A stretch of DNA of 64,000 nucleotides. Origin: Diabrotica undecimpunctata. Taxonomy: Eukaryota; Arthropoda; Insecta; Coleoptera; Chrysomelidae. How positions within the stretch are numbered: position 1 is the stretch's first letter; each line of letters begins with the position of its first letter. Below the pieces are notes generated by a model. The model ran no database searches. It was not told the origin of the DNA and saw nothing but the letters and a program-made list of their open reading frames with translations. This document shows positions 42,882 through 53,584 of this stretch, piece after piece. The stretch covers positions 124,864,411-124,928,410 of the forward strand of contig NC_092811.1 in the NCBI RefSeq assembly GCF_040954645.1. The letters run 5' to 3'. Position numbers and translations under genes: made by a program.

Positions 42882-44061
42882 ACTTGGTGATGCTCTCTTA
42901 GTCAAAAAGGGAAAAAAAGACAAAGGAATGTGGATAATTGGTTGAAAGAAAAGAGGGAAAGATTAAAGAATTGTGTACAGATTTATACTTCTAGATCAGG
43001 AAAACCTTTAGCTGCTAAAAAAATGGGACCTGTGTGTACCGACAAATGCCGTTTGAAATGTCCAAATGGAGTATCTGAAAAGCTAAGAGAGACACACTTT
43101 AAAGAGTATTGGGCATTAGGGTCCTTGCAAAGACAGCTAGATATTTTGGCTTCTTGTATTCAGCCACTTGAGTTGAGTTACCGACGTATTTCTACATCAA
43201 AATTTTGGGTCCTGTTCGTAGCCATATAAATTCAATTCCACGAATTGAAAGTCACTATCTTCGAAGTGATTCTTCGGGACAATACATAGACGGTGGTTTA
43301 ATTATTGCGGATTATCACAGTAACTATATAAAAGAACGAAAAGAAGCAAAAGAAGAAGATTCAGCAACCTACGATTTTTATTCTCGTATTTTCAACAGCG
43401 CGTTTAATATAGAGTTTTTTAGCCCGAAGAAAGATCTTTGTGACCAATGCGAATCTTTTAAACATACCGGAGTAGAAGAAAAAGAAAATATGCAAACAAC
43501 CATTGAAAGTCACTTAGAGGAAAAGGATCTAAGTCGTAAAGAAAAAACTAACGATGAACTGAAAACAAAAAATTCTGATAACAATATACATTTGGCTACT
43601 TATGATTTACAAGCAGTGTTACCTGTACGAATAGGACAAAGTTCTTTATTTTTTACAAATCTCGCTTAAACTGTTATAACTTTAGAGTAGGCGAGTAGAG
43701 GCGAAAAAAGGCCAAGTCTTCGAAACAGATGTCACTTGTGAAATTGATAAAGCTAGCTGTTACTTTTGGAATGAATTGATGGGGAATAGAGGGGCAATAG
43801 AAATCGGATCTTGCATTTATTACTATCTAAAAGAATTGTCAATAACTGGACCAGGAGTTGATGTGATTTTTTATTTCGATAACTGTGGAGGCCAACAAAA
43901 AAAGAAATTTCTAATAGCCATGTATTCACATAAATCCCTACGCATAGCTGCGTAGGGCTTACTCTTCAAAAATTCCTATAGGTGATAACAAACTAAAAGA
44001 TTTGAAACAGTTACTTTCAAAACATATAATTCGTGGATTTTATAAAGCCTTTTACGATTAA
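42882..44061 (+). pseudogene. Uncharacterised repeat protein, copy 1 (N-terminus, middle, extreme C-terminus)
   Basis: Opens with KKGKKRQRNVDNWLKEKRE and a cysteine pattern CTDKCRLKC (about 43040-43060), an N-terminal zinc-binding-like domain. After a frameshift near 43205 come ESHYLRSDSSGQYID (about 43240), FFSPKKDLCDQCESF (about 43420), LATYDLQAVLPVR (about 43600), and after another break KASCYFWNELMGNRGAIEIG (about 43755) and VIFYFDNCGGQQKKKF (about 43870). A 9-bp hairpin at 43936 follows. The extreme C-terminus IGDNKLKDLKQLL...FYKAFYD resumes (about 43980), so the middle part holding the GHTxxE motif is deleted. The conserved D, DNCGGQ and (in copy 2) GHTHME could form an RNase-H-like active site; that is inference. 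Function unknown. Confidence 0.65.
43936..43957. repeat. 9-bp perfect hairpin at deletion point
   Basis: CCCTACGCA and its complement TGCGTAGGG flank TAGC. It sits exactly where the coding sequence of the repeat protein skips its GHTxxE-containing segment. Confidence 0.85.
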
Positions 44062-44302
44062 ATTTTTCGTTGATACTTTTTTGTAATTTCAATTTTATTT
44101 TTAAGTTCCTTTTTATTAAAAATTTTTGCTTTTACTATAATTTTCGATTTGTTTAATAAACTTTTTCAATGACTTTTTGTGCTTATTTCGATTCCACCTT
44201 TCAAAACTAGCTAGGTAACCAAAAATTTTACAAAATGAGTATGTCTGGTGGAAATTTGATCTTTAAAACTAAATTCTAAATTTTTCTTTCTAAAAGTAAA
44301 TT

Positions 44303-44437
44303 CTAAATTCTTAATTTTTCATCCCTAAATTTGGTCTCCACGTGCAATTACGTCATTGTTGCCTCAGTTATTTTGTGGCAACAATGACGTAATTGCAATT
44401 AGGGATCAAATTTAGGGATGAAAAATTAAGAATTCAG
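44303..44437. repeat. Near-perfect 61-bp inverted repeat with TGACGTAA at its centre
   Basis: Arms 44303-44363 and 44377-44437 are inverted copies with few mismatches, around a 13-nt loop. The inner ends read CAATTACGTCATTGTTGCC / GGCAACAATGACGTAATTG, related to the direct motifs at 42480-42836. It lies about 240 bp beyond the end of the repeat-protein coding and could be the element's 3' terminal structure. Confidence 0.9.
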
Positions 44438-44479
44438 GAGTTGTAGAATTGATTCCTTTAAAAAGATTTTCAACCTTTA

Positions 44480-44775
44480 ATATTTTCTTGGAAAGAAAAT
44501 CCTTTCTTTCTATCTAAACTAAAGCCTTATAGTTTAGGAACCCTCTTGTGTGCATTGCCCAGAAAATCTCTGTAAGTATTTTTTTAATTTCTTTCTTTGT
44601 AGCTACCCCATCCAGTCCCTCCCTTATTAACTTACTTACGACCCAGCTCTCCAACCAAAACAAGAGTGGCCGTTCGCAAACGTTTCGGTATGTTTGTTTA
44701 ACCTATCTCCAGCAAAGTAATTGCTCAGTCCCCACTTTCAACCCCCTATAAGCTATACTCAATGTTGTAGGCAAT
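44480..44775 (+). repeat. Ty3/gypsy LTR-like copy
   Basis: Shares colinear blocks with the LTR end at 31430-31748 (AGGAACCCTCTTGTG, GTAGCTACCCCA, CTTTCAACCCCCTATAA). No primer-binding site follows. Probably a decayed solo LTR or LTR fragment. Confidence 0.55.
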
Positions 44776-44779
44776 TTAA

Positions 44780-45177
44780 ATCGGTACAAGAATAATGAAC
44801 TTACTGATCGACTTTTCAAAAGACACAAACATTGCCATTTAAATGATACAGTTATAAATGTAACATAATTAATGGATCACAGTAAAAATTAGCAAATAAA
44901 GATCTATGGCTAAAAGATCTGCTCCAAGCCATCTTCTCACATACAACACATATTTTTTCTCCTTTGAATTGTAGTCTGCAAAGACCGTTGTAATATTTTC
45001 TTAAACTTCTAAATTGGCCTATCTTGTATTTCCAAATCAAGTATAACATTTTTTCTTATAAATTATGTATCACAAGTTAAGCCTTTTACTACTAAAACAT
45101 TGGGAAAAAACCAACGTTTTAAATCTATCAGTCCCAGAAAATCCACAATGCAAATTGGACGTCTTATCAAATCGATG
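44780..45177. other. Unassigned, perhaps decayed gypsy pol
   Basis: On the minus strand this would be downstream of the RT fragment and might once have coded RNase H or integrase, but no motif is readable. Confidence 0.35.
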
Positions 45178-45430
45178 TTAAAAAAATAATTCTAAAACAC
45201 ACTCAATCTTACTCTCTTTTGTGAAGCATTCTGTTAGTGGTTTTAATCTGTCCAACTGTTTTATAAATCGTCTGCAGTAGCCTAATAATCCTAAAAATCC
45301 TTTTACTTCGCATTCCGTGTTGGGAATTGGATATTTTACAATTCTGGCGGTTTTATCGGGATTCTCTTTTCCGCGAAAGTAACAGTGTGGTGTAGATATG
45401 TTAGTTCCTTTCCATGGAATTCGCATTTGT
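45178..45430 (-). mobile_element. Ty3/gypsy reverse transcriptase fragment
   Basis: PDKTARIVKYPIPNTECEVK (about 45350) then GFLGLLGYCRRFIKQ and LKPLTECFTK (about 45250-45300) match the RT-to-RNase H connection of gypsy Pol (FLGLxxYYRRFI...PLTxLLKK). One Tyr of YYRRF is Cys. Only this piece remains. Confidence 0.85.
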
Positions 45431-45605
45431 CGATATTTGCCTTAAAATTGTTACCTGGCGGGTATTCGATGTTTAAAAGACGAGAAAAATCGCAAAAAAT
45501 GGTGTTTTGTAAGCCCTCTATTCAGAGTATTTTTATGTCACCGATTTCTACGCGTAAAATGGTTGTTTATGGTTAAAGAGGAAAAAGTACAAGGCATAAA
45601 AAAAG

Positions 45606-45725
45606 CATTCAGAAACAGGATATCCTATAACAACGTGGTATATCTTATCAGACAAACAGCTGAATAATCAATACCAAATCAAACAATGAACAAATCAGTC
45701 TACCTATGTTTTGTAGACTTGTTTT
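45606..45725 (+). mobile_element. LINE RT scrap
   Basis: NVVYLIRQTAE (about 45632) and NKSVYLCFVDL (about 45690) match the RT palm segment (NIYIIRQIxEK...KPxYxCFxDLxKAFD) of RTE-like LINEs. It ends before the KAFD part. Confidence 0.6.
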
Positions 45726-45729
45726 TCTT

Positions 45730-46350
45730 AATCTCATAAATGTGTCGAAATATCATGCGCAAAATAAATAAATTTTTCTTCACGTTTTGTCTCAGTTTTC
45801 GTTCACGATACAAGTGAACACTGCTCTAGAATATTTCTCGGATAAAATGTCAATGGGATTGCTTCAATACTGTACATAATTCAGAGAGGGATCTTGGGTA
45901 GATGTAAACATATCCAATTATCAGTTGTTCATTACAAAAGGGTGCCAATAAACATAATTATTCAATATTCTGTGTACACTCAATCGGTTCAGTAACGCTA
46001 TTCTTGAAAGCTGTAATAAGAACTCTACCACCAAGTTTATAGCTAGCAATTTCAGGTCTTGGATGAAGTTTCTGTAAAAAGGCTACATCAAACATATACA
46101 TAGGTAAGTTGCAGTGAAATTCAGTTATATTGGTTGGTGTAGTTTTCACATTTTGAAAATATATAAACAGACTTAGGTGGGATATCAGATATTGGTTTCT
46201 TTCATGTTGTCTTTATAATTTGGTTAACCTATAGAACAATAATACTTCCGTAAATCTCAAGACAACAGTTTTAAATTCTTGCATTCTTTCAGTGATGACA
46301 TACGGTGTAGAGAAAATTACGTACCTTTAAAGCCTCCAATTGCGTGCAGT
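45730..46350. other. Unassigned stretch
   Basis: A 63-codon minus-strand frame (45958-46149) has no recognised motif. Otherwise nothing identified. Confidence 0.5.
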
Positions 46351-46354
46351 GGGA

Positions 46355-46690
46355 CGACTAACTTCGAAAATCGAGTCCACAATGAAGAAATAGGTAGAGC
46401 AACAAAAGTAGAGGACGTAATACAATACGTTGCTTCATTGAAGTTGTCTTGGATATGACATGTTGAAAGACAAGATGATACCAGTAGGACTGAACGCATC
46501 GTACAGTGGAGACCCAGGTTACTTAAAAGAGGTATTAGTTTACCTCCAAAAAGGTGGTCGGACGATGTGAAAGAAAAGGCGAGAAGACAATGGCACCAGA
46601 TACCAAAAGAAATTAAAATTAAAATGAAAACGCTAAGGAAAGGTTTACATTTAGACGTGGATAGTCAAAGGCTGTTTAAATAAGAAAGAA
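46355..46690 (+). mobile_element. LINE C-terminal fragment
   Basis: HNEEIGRATKVEDVIQYVAS, SLKLSWIxHVERQDDTSR (about 46440), RIVQWRPRLLKRG and PPKRWSDDVKEKARRQW (about 46540) match the C-terminal domain of the LINE at 57.2-57.7 kb (LKWKWVGHVARL...WTDDLKRV). One stop interrupts it. A GAA-rich tail (AAGAAAGAAGAAAG) ends it near 46695. Confidence 0.8.
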
Positions 46691-46699
46691 GAAAGCTGG

Positions 46700-47610
46700 A
46701 AAAGATCGAATGCCATTTTTGTTTGGTTTACTAACTCTAATCAGCTAGTGTTTTTGAACTGGAGTATTTAAAATGTTCTTAACTAGGTCCTACACCGAAG
46801 TTTGGCTAGAATCAGATTTAACAAAATAGTGGATTACATTGTCAGCTTTTACCGTTCATAGACTTCAACTTATATCAAATCTAAAAGCAATAGATTTGGA
46901 GACTAAATTTAACGATTCATGAGGCTGACTTTAGCTGTTGAGTTGTTTAAGCTGTTGAAGTTTATTAAAATTTTAGCACGGAGCTTACGAAGTTTTATAC
47001 AAAGCAAAAAACTTGCTTGCCACATACATAAATACCTAGATTTTTACTACCAATTGCCTATATTATATCTACATACTTTCATTAAGCGATGCAGGGCGTA
47101 TAAACAAAGATAAATTTAACAGATGATTGTTAAAGATGTTCCAAATGAGTCTACTCGTTCCGATAAGTAACAGTATAATTATGACACTTTATTAATTTTT
47201 TTATTTTCTCAACAATTAGTGTTTATTGCATAGTATATAAATTATTTTTATCACTGAATACATAGTAAGTAAAAAAATAATCCGATTTATAAAATTAATG
47301 AATATTTTATGCATACATGCAAGTAAGAGTTCTTCGAGAATATTTAAAAACTAACCGAAATGTCCATCTTTATTTCGTTATTGCCGACGTCGTCGGAACT
47401 CATACAGGTTCGGACACGATTTAATTTCGGTAAGTGTTATATTTCGGTATTGAAATTTTGTTATTTGAATCGATTTGTGAGTATATTTTTAGTCATCTTG
47501 ATGGTTAAAGGACAATAAATTATATTTATGCTGTTAATGTTGAATTAGCAATTATTTGTTGTGCGATTTAAAACTATTTAAGTATATATTTTTATTTGTA
47601 TAACGACCCT
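46700..47610. other. Unassigned AT-rich stretch
   Basis: A 64-codon frame (46919-47113) has no recognised motif. No repeat end resolved; the 5' end of the DDE element that follows may lie here. Confidence 0.45.
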
Positions 47611-47621
47611 ATCTATGTGAA

Positions 47622-48291
47622 TTGGTTGAAAATATATGGAGTTCTCCTCGAAAACAAAGTAAAAGAAGCCCTCTTAGCGTTGAAGTTAAAGAAATCATTT
47701 TAAATATTTCTAAATGTGAAAGACAAGAAAATCCCGGGTTAGTGGTTGAAGATATTGTGAAAAAAGTGGCTAATAAAGTTGGAGTTTGTGATAGAAGTGT
47801 ATTTACGGTGATAAAGGAATACAAAACGAATCATCAATTCGCTGGACCAAAAGTATGTCTGACCCGGAAAAAGAAGTTTGACAAAATTGATGATTTTGAC
47901 AAAAATGCCATTAGAAGACTGGTTCATAATTTTTTTATGAGCAACGAAATACCCACCGTTGATAAGGTTTTAAAGAAGGTAAACGATGACCCTGATTTGC
48001 CAAACTTTTCGAAAACCACATTTTACCGAATATTGAAAAAACTTAATTTTCAATATAAACGTAGGGGAAGAAACGCTCTTTTACTAGATAGAGATGACAT
48101 TGTGATGTGGCGAAGAGAATATCTTCAAAACATAAAAGCTTATAGAGAGGAGAAGCGGAAAATATATTATCTGGATGAGACATGGTTGAACGCTAGCAAT
48201 ACAAAGTCTAAAATATGGGTAGACACTACAGTAAAAATATCAAGACAAGCTTTTTTGGATGGATTAACAATGGATTTAAAAAATCCTTCAG
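47622..48291 (+). pseudogene. DDE (IS630/Tc1-like) transposase, N-terminal half
   Basis: An open stretch of over 220 codons. A helix-turn-helix region (LSVEVKEIILNISKCE, VEDIVKKVANKVGVCDRSVFTVI) is followed by a second DNA-binding part (TFYRILKKLNFQYKRRGRN). Then comes KIYYLDETWLNASNTKSKIWVD with the first catalytic Asp (about 48165) and RQAFLDGLTMDLKNPSG. Coding similarity stops at CAG|GTAATT (48291), a good splice donor, so the remaining exon may have been lost or the gene is intron-containing. No in-frame ATG is visible before the HTH, so the start is unresolved. No frameshift inside: relatively young. Confidence 0.75.
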
Positions 48292-48339
48292 GTAATTTAT
48301 TACATTATTCAGTGCTCATAAAGTTTTTTTGACATACAA

Positions 48340-49138
48340 TTTGGCTTATAATTTTTTATAAATTTATATAGTTATATATATATATATATTATTTCAACAT
48401 TATTGAGTAATGAGTATTTTTTTTGTTATTATTATTATTACGAAACTTTTTAGAATTGTACAAACAACTAAATATAGTAAAAATTAAAAATAAAACTTAT
48501 ATTTTTTGTAGGAACTCTGTACATAAAATTGTTGGCAAAAAAAAAAATTCCTGGGTTTTTTCGCCCTATATAAATGGTTTCTATTATCGGATATCAACTA
48601 AAACAATCAGGTTCTTTGTCGAGCACTTTTGCAAAATTAAAATATAAATTTCGTATTTTATAAGATAATATATTATTCTGACTAAACAAAAAGATAATCC
48701 CAAATGCGGCCCTGTTGCAGGCCTACACGTGGTAATGTTTACATCTCCCTGCATCGGTTAATGAATTTTACTATAGAAACTATAGTTAGAATGCAGTGTT
48801 GGTCTTACGGCGTGCAGCGATGCCTCTCATGTCGGCACCGTGGTAGGTGTGTGTAGTTTGGCGATAGACTGAGAAATCAGGGCCGTACGCGCTTTGTTTC
48901 AAAAATCTTTACTCATTAATTTAACTGAGCTAAATAAGAGAATAAACAAAAAAAATAAATCGATAATATAAAAATGCTAAAATATCTAATACTTCGTAAA
49001 TACTTATATACATATATACAAAAAAATGCAAGTAGTTTACCTTATACCACACGATAAATATAAATACATAAAATACACAAGAAGATCATAACTGAAGTGA
49101 AGTAAACGTACAGTGTTAAAAAAAGTGAGCATTAAATC
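48340..49138. other. Unassigned stretch between convergent transposase pseudogenes
   Basis: It contains a short TA run (48369-48388), a 74-codon frame (48423-48647) without motif and a GC-richer block near 48700-48890 with GGCCCTG/CAGGGCC inverted words. No element identified. Confidence 0.45.
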
Positions 49139-49139
49139 T

Positions 49140-50430
49140 GAGATATTTCTCGTTAACTAATACTAATCGCAATCCATATCTAAATTATCTTCATTCTCTA
49201 AATCGTTTCCTGTATTAATTGTCCACCGCAAACATTTTTTCTTCTACTTTTTTGACGTGGTTCACATAATTATGCCACTGCTCTTTAGATACGCGTTGGA
49301 AAGCTTCTTTTATAAACCGTTTTACCGTTTTTTCTTTAAAATCGACGTTGTTTAAAGCCACATACGGCACAATGGTAAGGCGGCAGTCTCAAAATTTTAA
49401 CGACATATTTTCCCGCCGTTGTTTCAATTTTGTACTTGTCGTACTCTAAATGCGGCTGCAGTATCCAGTGATTCACGTTTTATGTAATTTTCTTCGAAGA
49501 AAATGTTATTTACGATTAGCCAATTCTTGATTTGCCTTTTGTTCTACAATTTTTTCGCGAAATCAAATTTGCGGGAGTGGTATGACTCGTTATCCAAAAC
49601 GAGAACGTTTTCTTTGTCTTTCGGCAAGTTTGGAATTAACGTCTTCTTAAACCATTCTTCATATTGTAACATTTGTAAATTCCTTAGTATATATTGAAAT
49701 CCCCTCGTATATATATATTAAAACACCGAAAAATATTCTTTCAATTTTTCTTTGCGTCGCCGATTTGATATAAACACATTTTTAGAGTTTGTTTATATAC
49801 CACGGACGCGTATTTTCTTTGATCGAAAGCCGCTCGATATTGCGTTTCAAATAAACATCCATTTAGATTGCTAAGAAGGTTTTGCCGGAAAGATAATTGC
49901 CACACTCTCGCTAAGGCCGTTGTCAAGATCGCTTGACTTCAGCGTTAGTCCATATTTTACGTCAAATTTGTAATGTTTCTTGTTATTCGTCCCTTTTCAT
50001 GGAAAACATGTAGTGTATTGTGGCAGTTAATGGTTCAGTTACAGTTTTAAGTGAGGTTTTGAAAGATATCCACGACATGTCCCAGTTTCCTGTTTTTTAA
50101 GACGCCCAGTTTAAACTTTGTATCTAGTGGCAGAATTTCAACCTCAAATTTGTATGTCACTAAGAAGCTGTTTAGAATAACTTTTCATAGTATGATTTCA
50201 CTTCCTCATCGTAAGTATTCTCACGTGAAGTGGACTGGAAACTGTTTGTCTTCCTTTTTTGTATCGGTTTCAGTTCCCTTTGCTGGGCCTCTTGGCGGAT
50301 GTCATAAATTTGGCGAACACTCATATCGCACATTTTCGCGATTTTTTCCACAGTAATAGTCAAGCTGTCACTATTTTTTAAGTTCAGATGATAGTTCAAT
50401 ATATTTAATACCACACGTTCATACCTTGTT
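49140..50430 (-). pseudogene. DDE transposase, related copy on the opposite strand
   Basis: Minus strand. N-terminal HTH: SLTITVEKIAKMCDMSVRQI (50414-50172). The middle (about 50170-49700) is unrecognisable and includes a dispersed repeat (49705-49800). The C-terminal half follows: EEWFKKTLIPNLPKDKENVL and LVLDNESYHS with the second catalytic Asp (about 49600), VKILRLPPYHC (about 49380), then directly ALNNVDFKEKTVKRFIKEAF and QWHNYVNHVKKVE (about 49250). The DLNPIE-type segment with the catalytic Glu, normally between PPYHC and this tail, is missing. Frameshifts are present. The same superfamily as the plus-strand half at 47.6-48.3 kb, arranged convergently. Confidence 0.7.
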
Positions 50431-50434
50431 TGAA

Positions 50435-51055
50435 ATTCATGACAGATACTGGCAATGGCTCCATGATTTCATCCGTTTGTGAAAATAAAATAAAACTGTT
50501 TTCCATAGTTTTTGCCAACAAGTTTTTGGTCTAATGTCCAGTACCCAAATCGACAAAGAGACATGTTTGGTGCTTTACGTGGACAATGGGGATTAAAACT
50601 GATTTGCTTCTCCTAATGACTTTGATCTTTATTTACAAAAAAATGTGTTTACAATAGAATCTATTGAAAATTGATAAATATATAAGCTGTCGACAATGAG
50701 TTTTTGATATGTTTCACTTTTTTTATAGTATTTTTCTTCATGTTACTGTTTAGTTCACAATGCTAGTCTTTTATATACAACCGTAGGCAATTATTGTGGG
50801 CGCTTATACTTCAGTGTTATGACTCTTAAATCCAGTCCTGATGCGCCGCTCGGGGCAAACCGGCAATGTGGTGGGCCGTTCTCCCGTAAGGAATACATTG
50901 CCTATCTTACCTGCCCTGCATTCTTACTGTGGCTTCTACTGTACTACTACTTATAGAACAAATATATCAATTAAACATTTAATAAACAATTTTTTTAAAA
51001 TGGAACACAGTTAAGTAGTGCAGTGAGTAGTGCACAGTGTAGTGTCTGGAGACAT
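50435..51055. other. Unassigned; GC-richer block
   Basis: 50830-50940 is clearly more GC-rich than the surroundings (CGCCGCTCGGGGC, CCGGCAATGTGG) and lies upstream of a hammerhead-like repeat end. No gene recognised. Confidence 0.4.
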
Positions 51056-51059
51056 AGGA

Positions 51060-51165
51060 GACTGACACCCCGGAAGCCCTGAAGAAGATATCAGAGAGGA
51101 TGTCGAAAGCTCGGTACAGTGACAATATACGCAGTTTAACTCGGAAGCCTGGTGAGATTAATATT
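51060..51165 (+). repeat. Repeat end with hammerhead-like core (family shared with 54948-55070)
   Basis: CTGAAGA (51079-51085), stem GATATC/GATGTC (51087-51104, one G-U pair) and GAAA (51105-51108). Flanking words CTGAC, CGGAAGCC and CGGAAGCCTGGTGAG recur in the minus-strand copy near 54.95-55.06 kb. In that copy the stem is fully Watson-Crick (GACATC/GATGTC). Presumably the end of a retroelement family carrying a hammerhead motif. Confidence 0.55.
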
Positions 51166-51235
51166 CATTTTTTTATCTAATATTATTAGTATAGGTTTCA
51201 TGTTTTATATACTTTTATATTTACGTTTTATATAC

Positions 51236-51261
<26 letters not shown>

Positions 51262-51266
<5 letters not shown>

Positions 51267-52734
51267 GTCCAAAAGTTTGGAATACGTACAAATAATATAT
51301 CTACGCCTATGGTGGTTTTAAAACTGTTGTTGATATTCATTCTAGAGGGTTTTTAAATGAAAATGATAAAAAATTTGAATCGTTTTTGTATGATTTTGGC
51401 CACATTCAACTGATTAGCATATTTACACATTATTTCCGTCTTTGTTTAAATTTTAATTGTACCGTTTAAAAATGTCTACAAACGTGATATCTCATTTTGA
51501 CAGATCCAGAGTAATTGCTTTGTTACAACAGGACTTTAGTCAAAGTCATATCGTGAATATTGCTGATGTTACTCAGAGTGCTGTATCGAAAATTAAAAAA
51601 AAATTCCAAGATAAAAATGAAGTCAAGGATCGTCTCAGAAGTGGTAGAAATCGATGTACAACAGCAGCACAAGACTGGCAAATAACATCTATAGCTCGTA
51701 GAAATCATCTGGAATCTACAAGTGGTATATCCAGAGAAATTTCTAGGCTTCAAGGACTGAATATTTTACGGCAAACAATAACACGCAGACTAAATGCGGT
51801 AAATTTATATCGTAGAAGACCGCTACGTGTTCCTAAACTAACCTACCAACACAAAATAGGAAAGTTGCAATGGGCTAGAGAAATGGCGCATCATGATCCT
51901 AACTGGAATAACGTGATGTTCTCTGATGAGTCAAAAATTGACTTGGTATCTGATTCGCGAAGAACACTTGTTTGGAGGGCCCCAGGATGATAAGCCTCAC
52001 TAGAAACAGCTAAACCGCGTGTCCCATTTGAAGGTGGCAGTATTATGGTTTGGGGTGGTATTATGAGTGGTACACGGACGTCACTGCTGGTTCTGGAGAG
52101 AAGACTCACTGGTGCTGTATACCTCAAGGAAGTTTTAAATACTGTCGTACGTCTATTCCGAGGGGCAGTAGGTGATGAATTTGTGTTTATGCATGACAAC
52201 GCACCTCCTCATCGAACATCAGCAGTACAAAATTTTCTTGAAGAAGAAGGAATATCTACATTACAGTGGCCCTCGAATTCCCCCGAAATGAACATTATTG
52301 AACATGCTTGGAACATTCTCAAAACACGCATCAAGAAGCGAAACAATCCCCCTATTACACTTTGAGAACTTAAAGATGCTGCTCGTGAAGAATGGAAGAG
52401 AATTCCGCAAGCCCAGCTCAACCAGTTAATGGGCAGCATGCCAAATCGCCTACAGGCTTGCATACAGGCCAATGGAGTAAATACTTATTATTAGTTTTAT
52501 TAAAAATTATTTTTTTCTATACTAATTTATTTTTAAATGTAAGTTGTACATTGTAAGTTTTTCACTCCAAGAGAATAAATAGTTTTTTTTGCATATCGTT
52601 TATCTGGTTTTGAGATTTATTGAGTATTGTTGAGAATAAAAACAAAATGATGTTTAACTATTCAGAAGAGTTTATATATAGAAATTAGTAAAAAGATTAA
52701 ATATTCCAATATTCCAAACTTTTGGACATATGTG
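51262..52734 (+). mobile_element. Tc1-like transposon, nearly intact
   Basis: A 1473-bp element inserted in a TA microsatellite, flanked by TA (51260-51261, 52735-52736). Its ends are inverted: CACATGTCCAAAAGTTTGG at the left, and CACATATGTCCAAAAGTTTGG complemented at the right (two extra bases). One long transposase frame runs through it. The near-identical ends and a frame without shifts indicate a young insertion. Confidence 0.95.
51472..52494 (+). pseudogene. Tc1 transposase (DD34E), one frame with three stops
   Basis: ATG at 51472 (AAAATGTCT) gives 340 codons, the usual Tc1 length. HTH region FSQSHIVNIADVTQSAVSKI, linker ITRRLNAVNLYRRRPLRVP. Catalytic residues: NVMFSDESKID (first Asp, about 51920), FVFMHDNAPPHR (second Asp, about 52195) and WPSNSPEMNIIEHAW (Glu, about 52290). 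Exactly 34 residues lie between the second Asp and the Glu. Only three stops break it: two adjacent (TGA TAA at 51988-51993) and one TGA at 52363-52365. No indels. All three catalytic residues are kept. Confidence 0.93.
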
Positions 52735-52739
52735 TATAT

Positions 52740-53227
52740 ACACTGATATGTACATACAAAAACTCAAGAATAAATGACATGAAATTTTAGCACTTACAGC
52801 CGTTGCATGTTTGTGCAACAGATATTCTAAAATAGTGATTTTCAACTTCATTGTAATACTAGAATATCGTTTAGAGAGCTTTTGATCCGCTTGAACTCGA
52901 AGTAAAACGTAGTTTTAACTTTTGTTATATTAACAACGTTCTATACACGTCAAGAGAGGATTTAAATAGAAATAGTGGGTTTGTATTTCGAACAATAAAA
53001 ATCACCTAAAGTTGCTACTCATGTTCTCAACGCGAATCAAACACTTGAGGCCTAAATAAATTTTGGAATTGTTAGGTAAATTCACGAAAATTATAAACAG
53101 TAATAAATAAGCAGTCAAACCTCGTTAACAATGTGAGTATAAATGTTTCAGGCCACGTTGTCTTTATGGAAAATACACATTATTTGACAAGTTGGCCCAA
53201 GAATCAGGCGTGAGATTTGTATATATT
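52740..53227. other. Unassigned stretch
   Basis: No gene or repeat recognised between the Tc1 element and the microsatellite. Confidence 0.5.
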
Positions 53228-53353
<126 letters not shown>

Positions 53354-53359
53354 TGTACC

Positions 53360-53584
53360 ATCTGTGAATAAGTCGATAAATCAAAAATATAAACTTCAGA
53401 ATGGCCATTTAAACATCACTTACGCTTAAAAAAATCTAACTTACCCACTTATTCACGCCAAATTCCTGTGTTCTTATTGAGTTACTGACTTATTGTACCT
53501 ACTGTGCATAAATTCCAGGACAAAAAATTAAACATTTTTTATACTTTATTTCGTTATAACATGTAACATCAACTTTAATTGAAT
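53360..53584. other. Flank with inverted GTGAATAAGT words
   Basis: GTGAATAAGT (53364-53373) recurs inverted at 53447-53456, with a third ACTTATT-type word near 53489. These could be subterminal repeats of the element that carries the pseudogene at 53585-54190, by analogy with copy 1; the support is weak. Confidence 0.3.

Noticed and set aside
48704..48884. GGCCCTG/CAGGGCC inverted words as a possible hAT MITE
   Set aside because: The words point the wrong way for hAT ends (CAGGG should be outermost) and no 8-bp duplication is seen.
51079..51110. A functional hammerhead ribozyme
   Set aside because: The two core strands and stem II are present, but I could not draw a stem III and UH cleavage site, so only a hammerhead-like remnant is claimed.
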